In this document: one piece after another, positions 1-11,621 of the stretch
Layout: each line of letters begins with the position of its first letter
How positions within the stretch are numbered: the first letter of the stretch is position 1
Assembly (NCBI GenBank): GCA_949289295.1
Contig: CASENM010000028.1
Coordinates: forward strand, 1 to 45,884
Source of the DNA: an uncultured Bacteroides sp.
Lineage (GTDB): Bacteria; Bacteroidota; Bacteroidia; Bacteroidales; Bacteroidaceae
Direction of reading: 5' to 3'
DNA length: 45,884 bases
Made by a program: the position numbers and the translations under genes
The notes under the pieces: generated by a model
The model's database searches: none
What the model was told of the DNA's origin: nothing
What the model saw: only the letters and a program-made list of their open reading frames with translations

Positions 1-6
1 CGGTTG

Positions 7-14
7 CAAAGGTA
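7..14 (-). promoter_or_regulatory. Bacteroides-type -7 box for a gene left of the window
   Basis: Read on the minus strand this is TACCTTTG, a full match to the Bacteroides -7 consensus TAnnTTTG. It points out of the window to the left, so the gene it serves is not visible. The remaining intergenic DNA up to the mutL stop (about 15-221) is A/T rich and shows no gene and no clear terminator. Confidence 0.5.
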
Positions 15-221
15 CGACTTTCCGGCGAAACGCCAAACTTTTCACCGACTTTTTTTCAAAAAAAATCGGACAAAAAACACAACGCGCTGGAATACACAAA
101 TATACACACAAAGAAAAAACAGAAACAATGTTATATGCACGGAACGGAAACTCCATCTAAACACAGAAGTTATGAAAAGCAAACGGAAGAAGTTTTCAGT
201 TCACCACCCCATTTGCCAAAA

Positions 222-2114
222 TCATTTGAACATCTTTTCAATATCTTCTTCTTTCATTACAACCAATACAATCTTTCCATCAGGAGTATAGTTTGGCGTG
301 TCCACTGCAAACAGTCCATCAATTAAACTATCCATTTCCTCATCAGTCAATATCTGTCTTGGAATAATAGCTGCCGCTTTCGCCAACGCCAAAGCTAATG
401 TACTCTGCACCTCTTCTTTTACTTTACACCCTTTTTCAATAGCCGTATGCACCAAATCAGTCAAAAGAGTTTCCGGATTCAGTCCTTCAATGCCAGCAGG
501 AACTCCATTAATGGCATACGTACCATTACCTAAATCGCTCAACTCAAAACCCAGATAATTCAAATCATCTGTTATATCCTCAAGCACAGGTACCTCAGCA
601 GGAGAGAAATGTACCATATCTGGGAACAACACACGTTGTGAAGCATTTTTATGACTTTGAATCTGCCTCATATAACGGTCATAAAGAATTCTAATATGAG
701 CTCTTTGCTGGTGAATCATCATCAGTCCCGATTTTACGGAAGTCAGGATAAAACATCCCTTATACTGATAATGCCGCACAGCTGATTCCGATGGTTTCGC
801 TTCATTCTGACCTTCATAAAGATTATGAGTCTCTCCCCTTTCCTGACGATAAGACTCCATAGACAACATTTCAGAGTCCACACCTTCATCCACCAATGGA
901 ACAGCCTTTCCACGTTGTTCAAGATTATCAAATAAAGGTTCCCAATCAGAGCGTTTCTCCTTACCACAAGGATAAGACATTTGCGGTCTGCCGACATCAA
1001 ATGGATTATATGACGTATCAAATGAGAGTTTAGGAGGTTGAGGAGACGCATAAGAATCTTGTCGTATATCCATCGCAGGAATCTCAGGCATGCCATCCGT
1101 ATCAAAATCAATAGAAGGGACCTCATTAAAACGTCCCAATGTCTCCTTCACGGCAGCAGAAAGAATCTGCCATACAGCCTGTTCGTTTTCAAACTTTATT
1201 TCTGTTTTCGTAGGATGAATATTCACATCAATGGAAGAAGGGTCTATTTCAAAATAAATAAAATACGACACTTGTTCTCCCGACGGAATCAGATTTTCGT
1301 ATGCATCTGCTACAGCGCGATGAAAATAAGGATGACGCATAAAACGTCCGTTGACAAAGAAAAACTGTCTGGCCCCCTTTTTACGTGAAGACTCAGGCTT
1401 TCCGATAAAACCGGAAATCCGAACCAAAGTCGTTGTCACATCAAGCGAAAGGAGATCTTGATTCAACTTTTTGCCAAATACCCCCATAATGCGCTGTCTC
1501 AACCCTGTTACAGGAAGATTCAGCATCTCCGTTCCGTTATGAGTCAACGTAAATGCCACATTCGGATTCACCAAAGCTATCCGTTCAAATTCAGCCAAAA
1601 CATTACTCAATTCCGTCTGATTCGATTTCAAGAACTTTCTTCTGGCCGGGACATTGAAAAAAAGATTTTTCACGGAGAAGTCGCAACCTTTCGGACATGC
1701 CACAGCCTCCTGCCGCTCTACTTTAGAACCCGCTATCTCCAAAAGCGTACCTAATGTATCCTCTTCTCGACACGTGCGGAGTTCCACCTGAGCCACAGCC
1801 GCAATCGAAGGTAAAGCTTCCCCACGGAAGCCCATCGTATGGAGAGAAAACAAATCGGAAGCTTCTCTTATTTTCGAGGTAGCATGACGCTCGAACGCCA
1901 TACGCGCATCAGTAGGCGACATTCCCTTTCCATTATCTATAACCCGTATACAAGTTTTACCCGCATCCGTCACCGTAACATCAATATGTGAAGCTCCAGC
2001 ATCAACAGCATTCTCCACAAGCTCTTTTATTACAGAAGACGGGCGCTGTATCACTTCGCCCGCTGCAATCTGATTTGCTACAGAATCAGGCAATAACCGA
2101 ATTACATCACTCAT
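222..2114 (-). CDS. mutL: DNA mismatch repair protein MutL
   Basis: MutL is the GHKL ATPase that links mismatch recognition by MutS to strand removal. The 630-residue protein carries the N-terminal ATPase motifs in order: [22 protein letters not shown] and [10 protein letters not shown]-terminal dimerisation domain follows a low-complexity linker. The start is placed at MSDVIRLL because homology begins there; an in-frame ATG 13 codons upstream adds nothing recognisable. In the C-terminal domain the place where endonuclease-type MutL proteins have DQHAxxE reads HQQRAHIR, so the metal-binding endonuclease motif looks absent. It is the last gene of a minus-strand run after the OstA-like gene (72-bp gap). 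Identity is certain; whether it nicks DNA is an inference against. Confidence 0.97.
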   Translation of the reverse strand: MSDVIRLLPDSVANQIAAGEVIQRPSSVIKELVENAVDAGASHIDVTVTDAGKTCIRVIDNGKGMSPTDARMAFERHATSKIREASDLFSLHTMGFRGEALPSIAAVAQVELRTCREEDTLGTLLEIAGSKVERQEAVACPKGCDFSVKNLFFNVPARRKFLKSNQTELSNVLAEFERIALVNPNVAFTLTHNGTEMLNLPVTGLRQRIMGVFGKKLNQDLLSLDVTTTLVRISGFIGKPESSRKKGARQFFFVNGRFMRHPYFHRAVADAYENLIPSGEQVSYFIYFEIDPSSIDVNIHPTKTEIKFENEQAVWQILSAAVKETLGRFNEVPSIDFDTDGMPEIPAMDIRQDSYASPQPPKLSFDTSYNPFDVGRPQMSYPCGKEKRSDWEPLFDNLEQRGKAVPLVDEGVDSEMLSMESYRQERGETHNLYEGQNEAKPSESAVRHYQYKGCFILTSVKSGLMMIHQQRAHIRILYDRYMRQIQSHKNASQRVLFPDMVHFSPAEVPVLEDITDDLNYLGFELSDLGNGTYAINGVPAGIEGLNPETLLTDLVHTAIEKGCKVKEEVQSTLALALAKAAAIIPRQILTDEEMDSLIDGLFAVDTPNYTPDGKIVLVVMKEEDIEKMFK

Positions 2115-2186
2115 TTCCGTTCTTTCGTTTTGTAGTTGACAAATCTTAAACAAGCACTAAGATACAAAAAACAACCGGAAGATGAA

Positions 2187-3938
2187 TCATTTTTCCGTTT
2201 TCCGATCAAACAAGTGGCTGTTAGGTAATTCTATCGGTCCTCGCACATTTTTCTTCAACTGGTCACTCGCACGCTTTCCCCTCCAGTTGAATATATCATG
2301 TTTGTCAAGCGGACGGATATAATCAAACCAGACAAAATTTTCCAGCCGATTCTTACCGGGAGGTATCTGTGACATCGGATAAAGAGTCCCTGTAGACTTG
2401 GGGCTCATCACCATACGTTCTATTTTCTGATTTTCAAGATAAATGTCCAATTTGCTCGTCTCCGACACATTCATGCCAATCAGCGTACTATCTGAATCCA
2501 TCGGATAATAAACCACACGTACAGACCCTATCACTTCCGTTTTTTTCATCTGCCCCTCAGAGAAATACGATTTGATTTCTTTCCCTGACACCTGATTATA
2601 AAGCGTAGAATCTATCTGCTCCACCGACAATGCCTGTCCAATAATATGCGACCAATCAATAGTACTATCATTCATATATACTTTCATCACTTCACCCACA
2701 AGTTGCTGACTTTTATTCCAGACAATCGGATCACGATACATAGTCAAACAACTGTCAGAAGTAGAAAACACCAATGAATCTGCTACCCCCTGAACATCTG
2801 TACGGAAAAAACGCACTTTATGAAAAGCACGCATTTCACGATACATTGAATCCGTATCCAGATTGAATGTCTCCATCAACAATGTGTCCGCATGCAAAAA
2901 AAGACTGTCCCCTTGTGAATAGTCTACAGCCACCGCACTGTCTGTAGCAAAAGCATATTTCCTTTGCTCGTCGTAGAAGCCATATTCACCTGTCATCATA
3001 TTACGATTTACAGTATCAGCCATCACCATACGGCTAAAAGCTTCACCTATACCCGTCAGACGGTTGTAGAAAAGCGTATCACCAGTCAGACGGCGCCCCC
3101 CACTCGTCAACACCGAGCGATCATACAAATCAGCCACTCCCGTCACTGTATTATACGTACCCCGTTCCGACCAAATATGGTTCTCATCACTCCAAATATC
3201 AGATGGACCTACAATGCCGACAATCTTCGATGCTGTATTATAACGCAGTGTATCAGAAGTGAGAGTAAACTGCGGATTTACCAGCCGCACATTATAGTTA
3301 AATACAGACTGCTTGGTCTGCGGACTGTATTCTCCCCATTCCGAAGTCAACACGTTTTGTTCATCCATCATCGTACCTCCGTCAAAAAAATATCCCAAAT
3401 TGTATACACGATCATAGTTCAGGCTATCAGTCAATAAAGTAGTGGTACGGTTTTCCATACGTACGTTTTCTCTTACTTCTGCAATCTGAGTAAGCCCGTC
3501 ATAATGCAAACGGTCACCATAAAGGAAAAGAGTGTCACCCTGCTCCATACGCACATGCCCGAAAGCTTCGAAACGACCCACTTTATCATAATATAAAGCA
3601 CTGTCACAATACATATACACACTGTCATGACGGAAACTTACATTACCGGTCACAATTTGCGCTTCAGGAAGTGAAGCATCCCTGCGCAACAAGTCCGAAT
3701 GCAACAAATACACTCTGCTCTTGGCGGCAGGACGTGTACGCCCTGTCTCTGGCACTCTGGAACCACGGACGACAGTATCATTCTCCCCCTTCAAGGGTGC
3801 AGTACCTTTTTGCCAGAAATTCCAGGCAAAAGCAACCTGTCCGCCGCCACACAGAACCAACAAACTGCACACGACAATCGGCAACAAACGAAGCCGCGAA
3901 ACATGAGATTTATCTTTTTTCAGCCGTTGTCCCATCAT
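2187..3938 (-). CDS. OstA/LptA-like outer-membrane biogenesis protein
   Basis: This 583-residue protein has an N-terminal hydrophobic segment (residues about 17-40) followed by many repeats of the OstA/LptA beta-jellyroll pattern, seen as recurrent D-S-L/T-L-x-Y units such as GDRLHYDG, TDSLNYDR and GDTLFYNR. OstA-like proteins of this length are typical of Bacteroidetes and are thought to take part in lipopolysaccharide transport across the periplasm; that role is inferred from the fold. The start chosen is the ATG at 3938, which overlaps the surA stop as ATGA; a GTG three codons upstream is the alternative. Translational coupling to surA fits a shared outer-membrane assembly role. It is not a classical short LptA (about 180 residues). 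Confidence 0.85.
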   Translation of the reverse strand: MMGQRLKKDKSHVSRLRLLPIVVCSLLVLCGGGQVAFAWNFWQKGTAPLKGENDTVVRGSRVPETGRTRPAAKSRVYLLHSDLLRRDASLPEAQIVTGNVSFRHDSVYMYCDSALYYDKVGRFEAFGHVRMEQGDTLFLYGDRLHYDGLTQIAEVRENVRMENRTTTLLTDSLNYDRVYNLGYFFDGGTMMDEQNVLTSEWGEYSPQTKQSVFNYNVRLVNPQFTLTSDTLRYNTASKIVGIVGPSDIWSDENHIWSERGTYNTVTGVADLYDRSVLTSGGRRLTGDTLFYNRLTGIGEAFSRMVMADTVNRNMMTGEYGFYDEQRKYAFATDSAVAVDYSQGDSLFLHADTLLMETFNLDTDSMYREMRAFHKVRFFRTDVQGVADSLVFSTSDSCLTMYRDPIVWNKSQQLVGEVMKVYMNDSTIDWSHIIGQALSVEQIDSTLYNQVSGKEIKSYFSEGQMKKTEVIGSVRVVYYPMDSDSTLIGMNVSETSKLDIYLENQKIERMVMSPKSTGTLYPMSQIPPGKNRLENFVWFDYIRPLDKHDIFNWRGKRASDQLKKNVRGPIELPNSHLFDRKTEK

Positions 3939-5305
3939 TTTATCCACCCTGGATATTTAAAATCACATTTGCGCCATGCCGGATTGATGCGCACGTATGT
4001 GTTTTTCTGTTTCTCTACAATCCATTTCTGTAATTTTTCCGCACTTCGACGTGCTGTCACAATATCCTTCAGACGCTGGTAATCTTCCGAAATAGTTGCC
4101 TTATGCCCCTCTATACGATTTTTCAGTTTCACGATAGCACACACCTCTTTACCCTTACTGTTAATCATGGTAAAAGGTTGCGACACTTCACCAATCTGCA
4201 TATTCTCTACTGTTTTGGCCACTTCCTGTGACACAAGACCAGCCAACTGTTGCATTTCAAAACGCGAAGTAGAAGTCTGTGAGTTTGCCAGCAAACCATG
4301 ATTGTTGCGCGTATCCTTATCTTGTGACACCCATTGTGCAGCTTCATCAAAACTTACTTTTCCTTTCCGAATATCATTGGCTAAAGTATCCAGCCGTTCC
4401 AACTCACGTGTCACATCTTTTTCATCCACTCTCGGTTTTATCAAGATATGACGATAGCTTACCCGGTCCCCTCGCTTTTCAATAAGTTGGGCAATATGGA
4501 ATCCATAAACGGTTTCAAACACTTTTGATATCTTCTTGGGGTCCGTCAAATTAAACACCACATTGGCAAATGCCGGTTCCAGTTCACCCCGGCCAGTAAA
4601 ACCATACTCACCGCCATGCCGGGCTGACCCGGGATCTTCCGAATAAAGACGTGCCAATGTAGAGAAAGTAGTTTCTCCACGATTAATGCGATCGGTAAAG
4701 TCACGAAGTTCCTTCTTAACACGCTCAATTTCTTCCTCTCTGATTTCCGGTTCACGCGTTATAATCTGCACCTCTACCTGTGTAGGGACAAACGGGATAC
4801 TGTCCTGAGGCAAACGACTGAAGTAGTTACGCACTTCTGCAGGAGTCAGCTTAATGTCGCCCACAATCTTCTGCTGCATTTGTTGCACAGTTTTGCCGTT
4901 ACGAATATTTTCACGGAGCATCTCCCGTATCTGTGTAGAAGTTTTATTATAATACTCCTCCAATTTTTCTTTAGAACCTATCTGGTCTGTCAGCCAGGCA
5001 ATCTGAGCTTCCACGTCCTGAAGGACTTCACTGTCAGTAACTGTCACACTGTCAATCTCAGCCTGATGAAGAAAAAGTTTCTGCACAGCCAGCTCCTCCG
5101 GAATCACACAATAAGGATCACCGTCAAAACGGCGTCCCTCATATTGTGCATTCAAACGCTCATTTTCCACATCAGACTTAAGGATAGCCTCATCACCGAC
5201 TACCCATACCACCTCATCAATCACATTGTCCTGTGCATATAAAGAATCTATACTTGAAAAAAGGCATAAACATGCACAGATACCCATTAAAGTCAATTTA
5301 TTCAT
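3935..5305 (-). CDS. surA: Periplasmic peptidyl-prolyl isomerase, SurA type
   Basis: SurA-type chaperones escort outer-membrane proteins through the periplasm. The 456-residue product has a signal peptide ending near YAQ (residue 25), a SurA N-terminal chaperone region (about 26-165), a first parvulin domain (about 175-280, with YSEDPGSARHGGEYGF) and a second (about 282-385, starting YRHILIKPRV). This is the full SurA layout of N-domain plus two PPIC domains. It sits 10 bp after the lipoprotein gene and overlaps the OstA-like start by ATGA. It is the best-preserved of three consecutive parvulin-like genes and probably the functional SurA; the other two look like specialised or decayed paralogs. 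Confidence 0.93.
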   Translation of the reverse strand: MNKLTLMGICACLCLFSSIDSLYAQDNVIDEVVWVVGDEAILKSDVENERLNAQYEGRRFDGDPYCVIPEELAVQKLFLHQAEIDSVTVTDSEVLQDVEAQIAWLTDQIGSKEKLEEYYNKTSTQIREMLRENIRNGKTVQQMQQKIVGDIKLTPAEVRNYFSRLPQDSIPFVPTQVEVQIITREPEIREEEIERVKKELRDFTDRINRGETTFSTLARLYSEDPGSARHGGEYGFTGRGELEPAFANVVFNLTDPKKISKVFETVYGFHIAQLIEKRGDRVSYRHILIKPRVDEKDVTRELERLDTLANDIRKGKVSFDEAAQWVSQDKDTRNNHGLLANSQTSTSRFEMQQLAGLVSQEVAKTVENMQIGEVSQPFTMINSKGKEVCAIVKLKNRIEGHKATISEDYQRLKDIVTARRSAEKLQKWIVEKQKNTYVRINPAWRKCDFKYPGWIK

Positions 5306-5314
5306 TTTCTATCA

Positions 5315-6163
5315 TCAATAATACATTATCTTATTGTCCTCTAAAGCTTGCCTATATAAATCCGTCTTCATCCGACTGATATATTCCGCCCTCTTCAGAT
5401 TAATCAATATTTCCCTGATTTCATCTTCCGCATATTCCAACGGAAGTTTTCCTCCTGCAGGCAGAACCTCTTCCACATACAAGAAGTAGCGGAATAAAGA
5501 ATCTGTCACCTCTATATTCTTATGCGGCTGAAAATAATCCGCATCCGTCTTTCCCAACGGCATACGTGGCGAGAAATCCGAAACCGGATGCCAGCTCCAG
5601 AGGAAACATTCATAACCGACCGCATGAGAAATACTATATTTCTCGATATGATCCAAGTTTTTCCCGGTAGCATTTTTCAGCCATCCGCGCAATGTCCGTA
5701 TCGACAAAGCATTCAAAGGAACTTTCATAAATATTCCCCGGATATAAGGCTCTGACGCCATAAACTCAGACGAGTGAGACCGGTAATACTCCTGCACCTC
5801 CTCTTCCGTCACTTGTCCACCCAGTTCCTGCTCCACCAATTTTTCCTCATAAGAATGAACAGTCAATGCCCTTCGATAAGCCTCTACCCTTTCGTTTATT
5901 TCTTTATCATCAGGCAAATTCTGCTCAGCCTGTTGATAAAGCAACACATCCTCACTCCAGCTCCGCATATATTCCTCCACAAAACGTACGCTGTCTGCGC
6001 CTCTCATTCCTACGGGCATAGCAGACATGAGTTCTTCGTGCGTAAGATACGAATTACCGATCCTCACCAACCATGTGCCGTCCGGGTTCTTCATTTCAGA
6101 AGAATGACATCCTGTCCACATCAGAGAAAATAATATCACTGCCGCTATCACGTATATTCTCAT
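5315..6163 (-). CDS. SurA-like/parvulin-family lipoprotein
   Basis: The product (282 residues from the chosen start) begins with a short signal sequence ending in the lipobox WTGC, so it should be a lipoprotein. The rest resembles the SurA N-terminal helical region (RIGNSYLTHEELMSAMP, then an EEEVQEYYRSHSSEF segment), followed by a stretch where a parvulin core would be expected but whose conserved motifs I cannot find. It may be a chaperone without isomerase activity. I use the ATG at 6163 because it gives a normal lipoprotein signal. A second ATG at 6202 overlaps the previous stop as ATGA but would place 13 residues without positive charge before the signal, so it is less likely despite the coupling. 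Confidence 0.75.
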   Translation of the reverse strand: MRIYVIAAVILFSLMWTGCHSSEMKNPDGTWLVRIGNSYLTHEELMSAMPVGMRGADSVRFVEEYMRSWSEDVLLYQQAEQNLPDDKEINERVEAYRRALTVHSYEEKLVEQELGGQVTEEEVQEYYRSHSSEFMASEPYIRGIFMKVPLNALSIRTLRGWLKNATGKNLDHIEKYSISHAVGYECFLWSWHPVSDFSPRMPLGKTDADYFQPHKNIEVTDSLFRYFLYVEEVLPAGGKLPLEYAEDEIREILINLKRAEYISRMKTDLYRQALEDNKIMYY

Positions 6164-6198
6164 AAAGAAGCAATTACCGAACGAAGATACGGCAATAA

Positions 6199-7542
6199 TC
6201 ATTTACCGCCATCACAATTAACTGTTTTTAAAACCTCTTGATTGATTTCTACGGAAAACTTGTCTATCAACTCTTTCATTTTTTCCTGCTCACACGCGGC
6301 AAGATAATCATTCTTGACCTTTTCCAGCACATCCGTATAATCTTCCGGTCCTTTAGTCAATCGCTTTCCCAATACGAAGGTATAAGGAAAAAGCGAATCC
6401 GGTTTATACGTTCCACATTTAAAGGCCAGCTTGTCTACATATTCATTTGCCCCAATCCGAAAAATGCCTGTTTCCACTTTTGCACACAAACTCTTGTCTT
6501 CTACGGATAATTTCTCTATCACATCCGGCCACAACTCATAAGGGACCTTTTTCAACTTCTTCTTCAGTTTTGAAGCCGCTTTTTTGTTCAGACAATGAAT
6601 GATCCCCCCCTTGAAATGCGGCAAATCCCATGCGTATCGATCCTTGTTCATTTTAAAATATCGCGCCATTCCAGGCAACAAACCGACTTCAGCAACATTT
6701 TCATTAGCCTCATCCCAATAGGCAGCCAACAAACCATCTTCCACTTGCATCAATCGGAATGCCATTTCAGGCAGTACTGACTCGATTCCATCGAAAAACA
6801 GATTCTTCACCTGACAGCCCTCCAATTCCTGAACCTTTTGCAAAGCTCCCTCCAAACCGACACCACGCTTCCGGTCCACCAATCGCACCACATGAATACC
6901 TAAAGGAGAATAAAAGGGAGATGAAACCTCTCCCACCTCCATGGACTGTAGTCTTTCCGCAAACTCTTTGACAAGTGCTGTCAAAGGAATCCATTCACCA
7001 GACGAATAAAAATGTTCCCGCTCCGGATTTTGCGCATAAAGTTCGGCAAAAGCAACTCCATTCTTTAATTCCCGGCAAACATCATCCATTTTCTCTCGAG
7101 CTACCTGTTCTTCAGAAGCCGAAGCATGCTGAGAAAGGAAAACAGATATATGCTCCAGTTTCACCCAACAAGAAGACTGTAATCTTGAGAGTTTCCTTTG
7201 AGAACAGGACAAACGATAATCCTCAGACTTCTGCAAATCCAACATATACCGCTCCGCTACCTTTCCTTGCAATAATCTGCATTGCATACGGAAATCAGGC
7301 AATGTGTCCCAACCCAAACAACGAGCTTCATAAGCCTTGAGCTTATAAGACAAGAAATAGTCAAAAAAGTCTTTGGGAGAAATGTTTTTCGCTGAAAATG
7401 AACGGACGTAGCAATCGTTGAATTCTTCCACAGAAACAGATTGCCCACCTATTGTCAACAACACACTCCTGTCTGTTCCTGCATAAGAAAACAAATAACC
7501 TAACAGGCCTGTCACGAAAAGAATACACATTTTCCGTATCAT
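6199..7542 (-). CDS. Periplasmic peptidyl-prolyl isomerase (parvulin family)
   Basis: This 447-residue protein has a signal peptide (MIRKMCILFVTGLLGYLFSY) and a parvulin-type PPIC domain near residues 125-225. The domain is recognised by the segment from LEHISVFLSQ through FAELYAQNPE to PLGIHVVRLVDRKRG. The C-terminal half is helical and carries no motif I know. It is the first gene of the run that continues with the lipoprotein paralog, surA, the OstA-like gene and mutL. The start is the ATG at 7542; an upstream TTG at 7566 lies in the T-tract of the guaB terminator and is rejected. Bacteroidales often carry several tandem SurA-like genes, so the family call is firm while client specificity is unknown. 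Confidence 0.8.
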   Translation of the reverse strand: MIRKMCILFVTGLLGYLFSYAGTDRSVLLTIGGQSVSVEEFNDCYVRSFSAKNISPKDFFDYFLSYKLKAYEARCLGWDTLPDFRMQCRLLQGKVAERYMLDLQKSEDYRLSCSQRKLSRLQSSCWVKLEHISVFLSQHASASEEQVAREKMDDVCRELKNGVAFAELYAQNPEREHFYSSGEWIPLTALVKEFAERLQSMEVGEVSSPFYSPLGIHVVRLVDRKRGVGLEGALQKVQELEGCQVKNLFFDGIESVLPEMAFRLMQVEDGLLAAYWDEANENVAEVGLLPGMARYFKMNKDRYAWDLPHFKGGIIHCLNKKAASKLKKKLKKVPYELWPDVIEKLSVEDKSLCAKVETGIFRIGANEYVDKLAFKCGTYKPDSLFPYTFVLGKRLTKGPEDYTDVLEKVKNDYLAACEQEKMKELIDKFSVEINQEVLKTVNCDGGK

Positions 7543-7561
7543 CAGAACTCCGCTCACATAA

Positions 7562-7641
7562 ATCAAAAAATGAGGGTATGTCAGGAGAAGACTCTCTGCA
7601 AAATATCACTCAGCAGAAAGAAACCATTCTGACACACCCTC
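7562..7641 (-). terminator. guaB terminator, long-loop hairpin with T-tract
   Basis: On the minus strand, downstream of the guaB stop, 7641-7629 (GAGGGTGTGTCAG) pairs with 7584-7572 (CTGACATACCCTC) over 13 positions with one G-U type pair. A run of T (complement of 7565-7570) follows. The loop is 44 nt and holds a smaller TCTGC/GCAGA pairing. The stem ends belong to the repeated end motif described in the findings. Confidence 0.6.
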
Positions 7642-7675
7642 ACCCTCTTATTTATAAAAACACAAACACGCTACA

Positions 7676-9287
<1,612 letters not shown>

Positions 9288-9304
9288 AAAAAATTTCAAG
9301 CTTG

Positions 9305-11488
9305 TCAATTTGCCATCTCAGAAATGAATTTAATACGGACCAGCCGAATCTCATCCTCCGTATAATCATCGCCCAGCTCTTCCATGGCATCATCAATCTT
9401 GTCTGTTGTAGATTCCTTGAAATAATCATAAATGTCCTGCATGTGATCTTCATCCATAATTTCATTCAAGAAATAATCGATGTTCAGTTTTGTCCCCGAA
9501 TAGACAATCGCTTCTATTTCATCAAGAAGTTCATTGAAATCTATTCCCTTGGCCATTGCTATGTCATCAAGAGCTACTTTCCTGTCAATGCTTTGAATAA
9601 TCGACACTTTCAGTTTCGACTTATTGGCCACCGTACGCACACGCAAGTCTTCCGGACGGTCTATTTCATTTTCCTCACAATGCTTTTTGATCAGGTCACA
9701 GAACTCCTGACCATAACGCTTTGCCTTTCCGGCTCCGACCCCTGGAATATTCTGCAACTCTTCCAACGTAATCGGATAAATAGTAGCCATTGCTTCGAGT
9801 GACGGATCTTGAAAAATCACATAAGGCGGCACATCCAGTTTCTTCGACATTTTTTTCCGAAGATCCTTCAACATAGAATACAGCACCGGATCCACTGCAC
9901 ATGAAGCCCCACTCCGCATCGGAGTCTCTTCCGCCTCTTCTTCATCAAAGTCCGTATCTTCCACAATCTTGAACGACTTCGGCTTTTTCAGGAATTTATG
10001 CCCTTCTGCAGTAACCTTCAGCAAACCGTAATTCTCCACGTCTTTAGAAAGGTAACCGGCAATCAAAGCCTGACGGATTACCGCATTCCAAAAACGGTCC
10101 TCCTCACCCATTCCTGCACCGAACACTTCCAATTCTTCATGCTTGTGCGCCAACACTTCCGAAGTTTCTTTTCCTAATAAGACATCTAAAATATATTCTT
10201 GTTTAAAATTTTCTTTTACTGCGATGATTGTTTCAATCACCGTACATAATGCATCCTGAGCCTCCACTTGTTTCTTGGGATTTAAACAGTTATCACAATT
10301 ACCACAATTATCTTCCGTATATTCTTCGCCAAAATAATGCAACAATATCTTTCTGCGGCACACTGATGACTCGGCATAAGCTGCTGTTTCCTGCAAGAGC
10401 TGACGCCCGATTTCCTGTTCGGATACCGGCTTACCCTGCATAAACTTCTCAAGCTTCTGCAAATCCTTGTTTGAATAGAATGTTATGCACTGTCCTTCTC
10501 CGCCGTCACGCCCGGCACGTCCGGTTTCCTGGTAATACCCCTCCAAACTTTTAGGCACATCATAATGAATGACAAAGCGTACATCCGGCTTGTCGATTCC
10601 CATACCAAAAGCAATGGTAGCTACAATCACGTCAATATCTTCCTTCAAGAATGCATCTTGGTTGGCGTTACGTGTAGCCGAATCCATACCCGCATGATAC
10701 GGACGGGCTTTGATACCGTTAGCCAGAAGTATTTCCGCAAGCTCTTCCACCTTTTTCCGGCTCAAACAATAGATAATACCCGACTTGCCTTCATTATGCT
10801 TGATAAATCTGACAATATCGGAGTCCACATTGTTTGTCTTGGCCCTCACTTCATAATACAGATTAGGGCGGTTGAATGAAGACTTGAACTCGGCCGCATC
10901 CATCATCCCCAGGTTTTTCTGGATATCCATCTTCACTTTCGGGGTAGCGGTAGCAGTCAACGCGATAACCGGTGCTTGCCCGATTTCATCAATGATGGGA
11001 CGGATACGTCTGTATTCCGGCCGGAAATCATGCCCCCATTCAGATATACAATGAGCTTCGTCAATGGCATAGAAAGAAATCTTCACACGTTTCAAAAACT
11101 CCACATTATCCTCTTTCGTAAGCGATTCAGGCGCCACATAAAGCAACTTGGTTTTGCCGGCAAGTATATCCGCCTTGACCTGATCAATGGCCGACTTCGT
11201 CAACGAAGAGTTGATGAAATGCGCCACGCCGTCTTCTTCACTGAAGTTACGCATCGCATCCACCTGATTCTTCATCAAGGCAATGAGAGGAGAAATAACA
11301 ATAGCAGTACCTTCCATCAGTAAAGAAGGGAGCTGATAACAAAGAGATTTTCCGCCGCCCGTAGGCATCAGCACAAAAGTATCTTTCCCGGATAACAAGC
11401 TCCGGATTATCGCTTCCTGATTCCCCTTAAAGGTATCGAAACCAAAATATTTTTTCAGTTGCCCTGTCAAATTGATATTATCCGCCAT
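9305..11488 (-). CDS. recQ: ATP-dependent DNA helicase RecQ
   Basis: RecQ is a 3'-5' superfamily 2 helicase of recombination and replication repair. The 727-residue product shows the Walker A motif MLPTGGGKS, motif II DEAHCISEWGHDFR, motif VI in QETGRAGRDG and the RecQ zinc cysteines (CRRK...CGNCDNC). It then carries an RQC winged helix and an HRDC domain (LRKKMSKKLDVPPYVIF ... IPGVGAGKAKRYG). A further 120 or so residues with helix-turn-helix character end the protein, which makes it longer than E. coli RecQ (about 610). The start MADNINLTG is chosen by homology; 25 open codons upstream are ignored. It lies 133 bp after clpX on the same strand. Confidence 0.96.
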   Translation of the reverse strand: MADNINLTGQLKKYFGFDTFKGNQEAIIRSLLSGKDTFVLMPTGGGKSLCYQLPSLLMEGTAIVISPLIALMKNQVDAMRNFSEEDGVAHFINSSLTKSAIDQVKADILAGKTKLLYVAPESLTKEDNVEFLKRVKISFYAIDEAHCISEWGHDFRPEYRRIRPIIDEIGQAPVIALTATATPKVKMDIQKNLGMMDAAEFKSSFNRPNLYYEVRAKTNNVDSDIVRFIKHNEGKSGIIYCLSRKKVEELAEILLANGIKARPYHAGMDSATRNANQDAFLKEDIDVIVATIAFGMGIDKPDVRFVIHYDVPKSLEGYYQETGRAGRDGGEGQCITFYSNKDLQKLEKFMQGKPVSEQEIGRQLLQETAAYAESSVCRRKILLHYFGEEYTEDNCGNCDNCLNPKKQVEAQDALCTVIETIIAVKENFKQEYILDVLLGKETSEVLAHKHEELEVFGAGMGEEDRFWNAVIRQALIAGYLSKDVENYGLLKVTAEGHKFLKKPKSFKIVEDTDFDEEEAEETPMRSGASCAVDPVLYSMLKDLRKKMSKKLDVPPYVIFQDPSLEAMATIYPITLEELQNIPGVGAGKAKRYGQEFCDLIKKHCEENEIDRPEDLRVRTVANKSKLKVSIIQSIDRKVALDDIAMAKGIDFNELLDEIEAIVYSGTKLNIDYFLNEIMDEDHMQDIYDYFKESTTDKIDDAMEELGDDYTEDEIRLVRIKFISEMAN

Positions 11489-11621
11489 TGTCCTTAGATT
11501 TAGTGTTTTTGATTTTTGTAGATTATTTCTCTGTATAAAGTTATAAACAACTTTACATATCATGCAAGAATTTCAGCGAATATTTTTCCCGAAGATTTCT
11601 TTTTCTCTAAAAAATCAGTTA

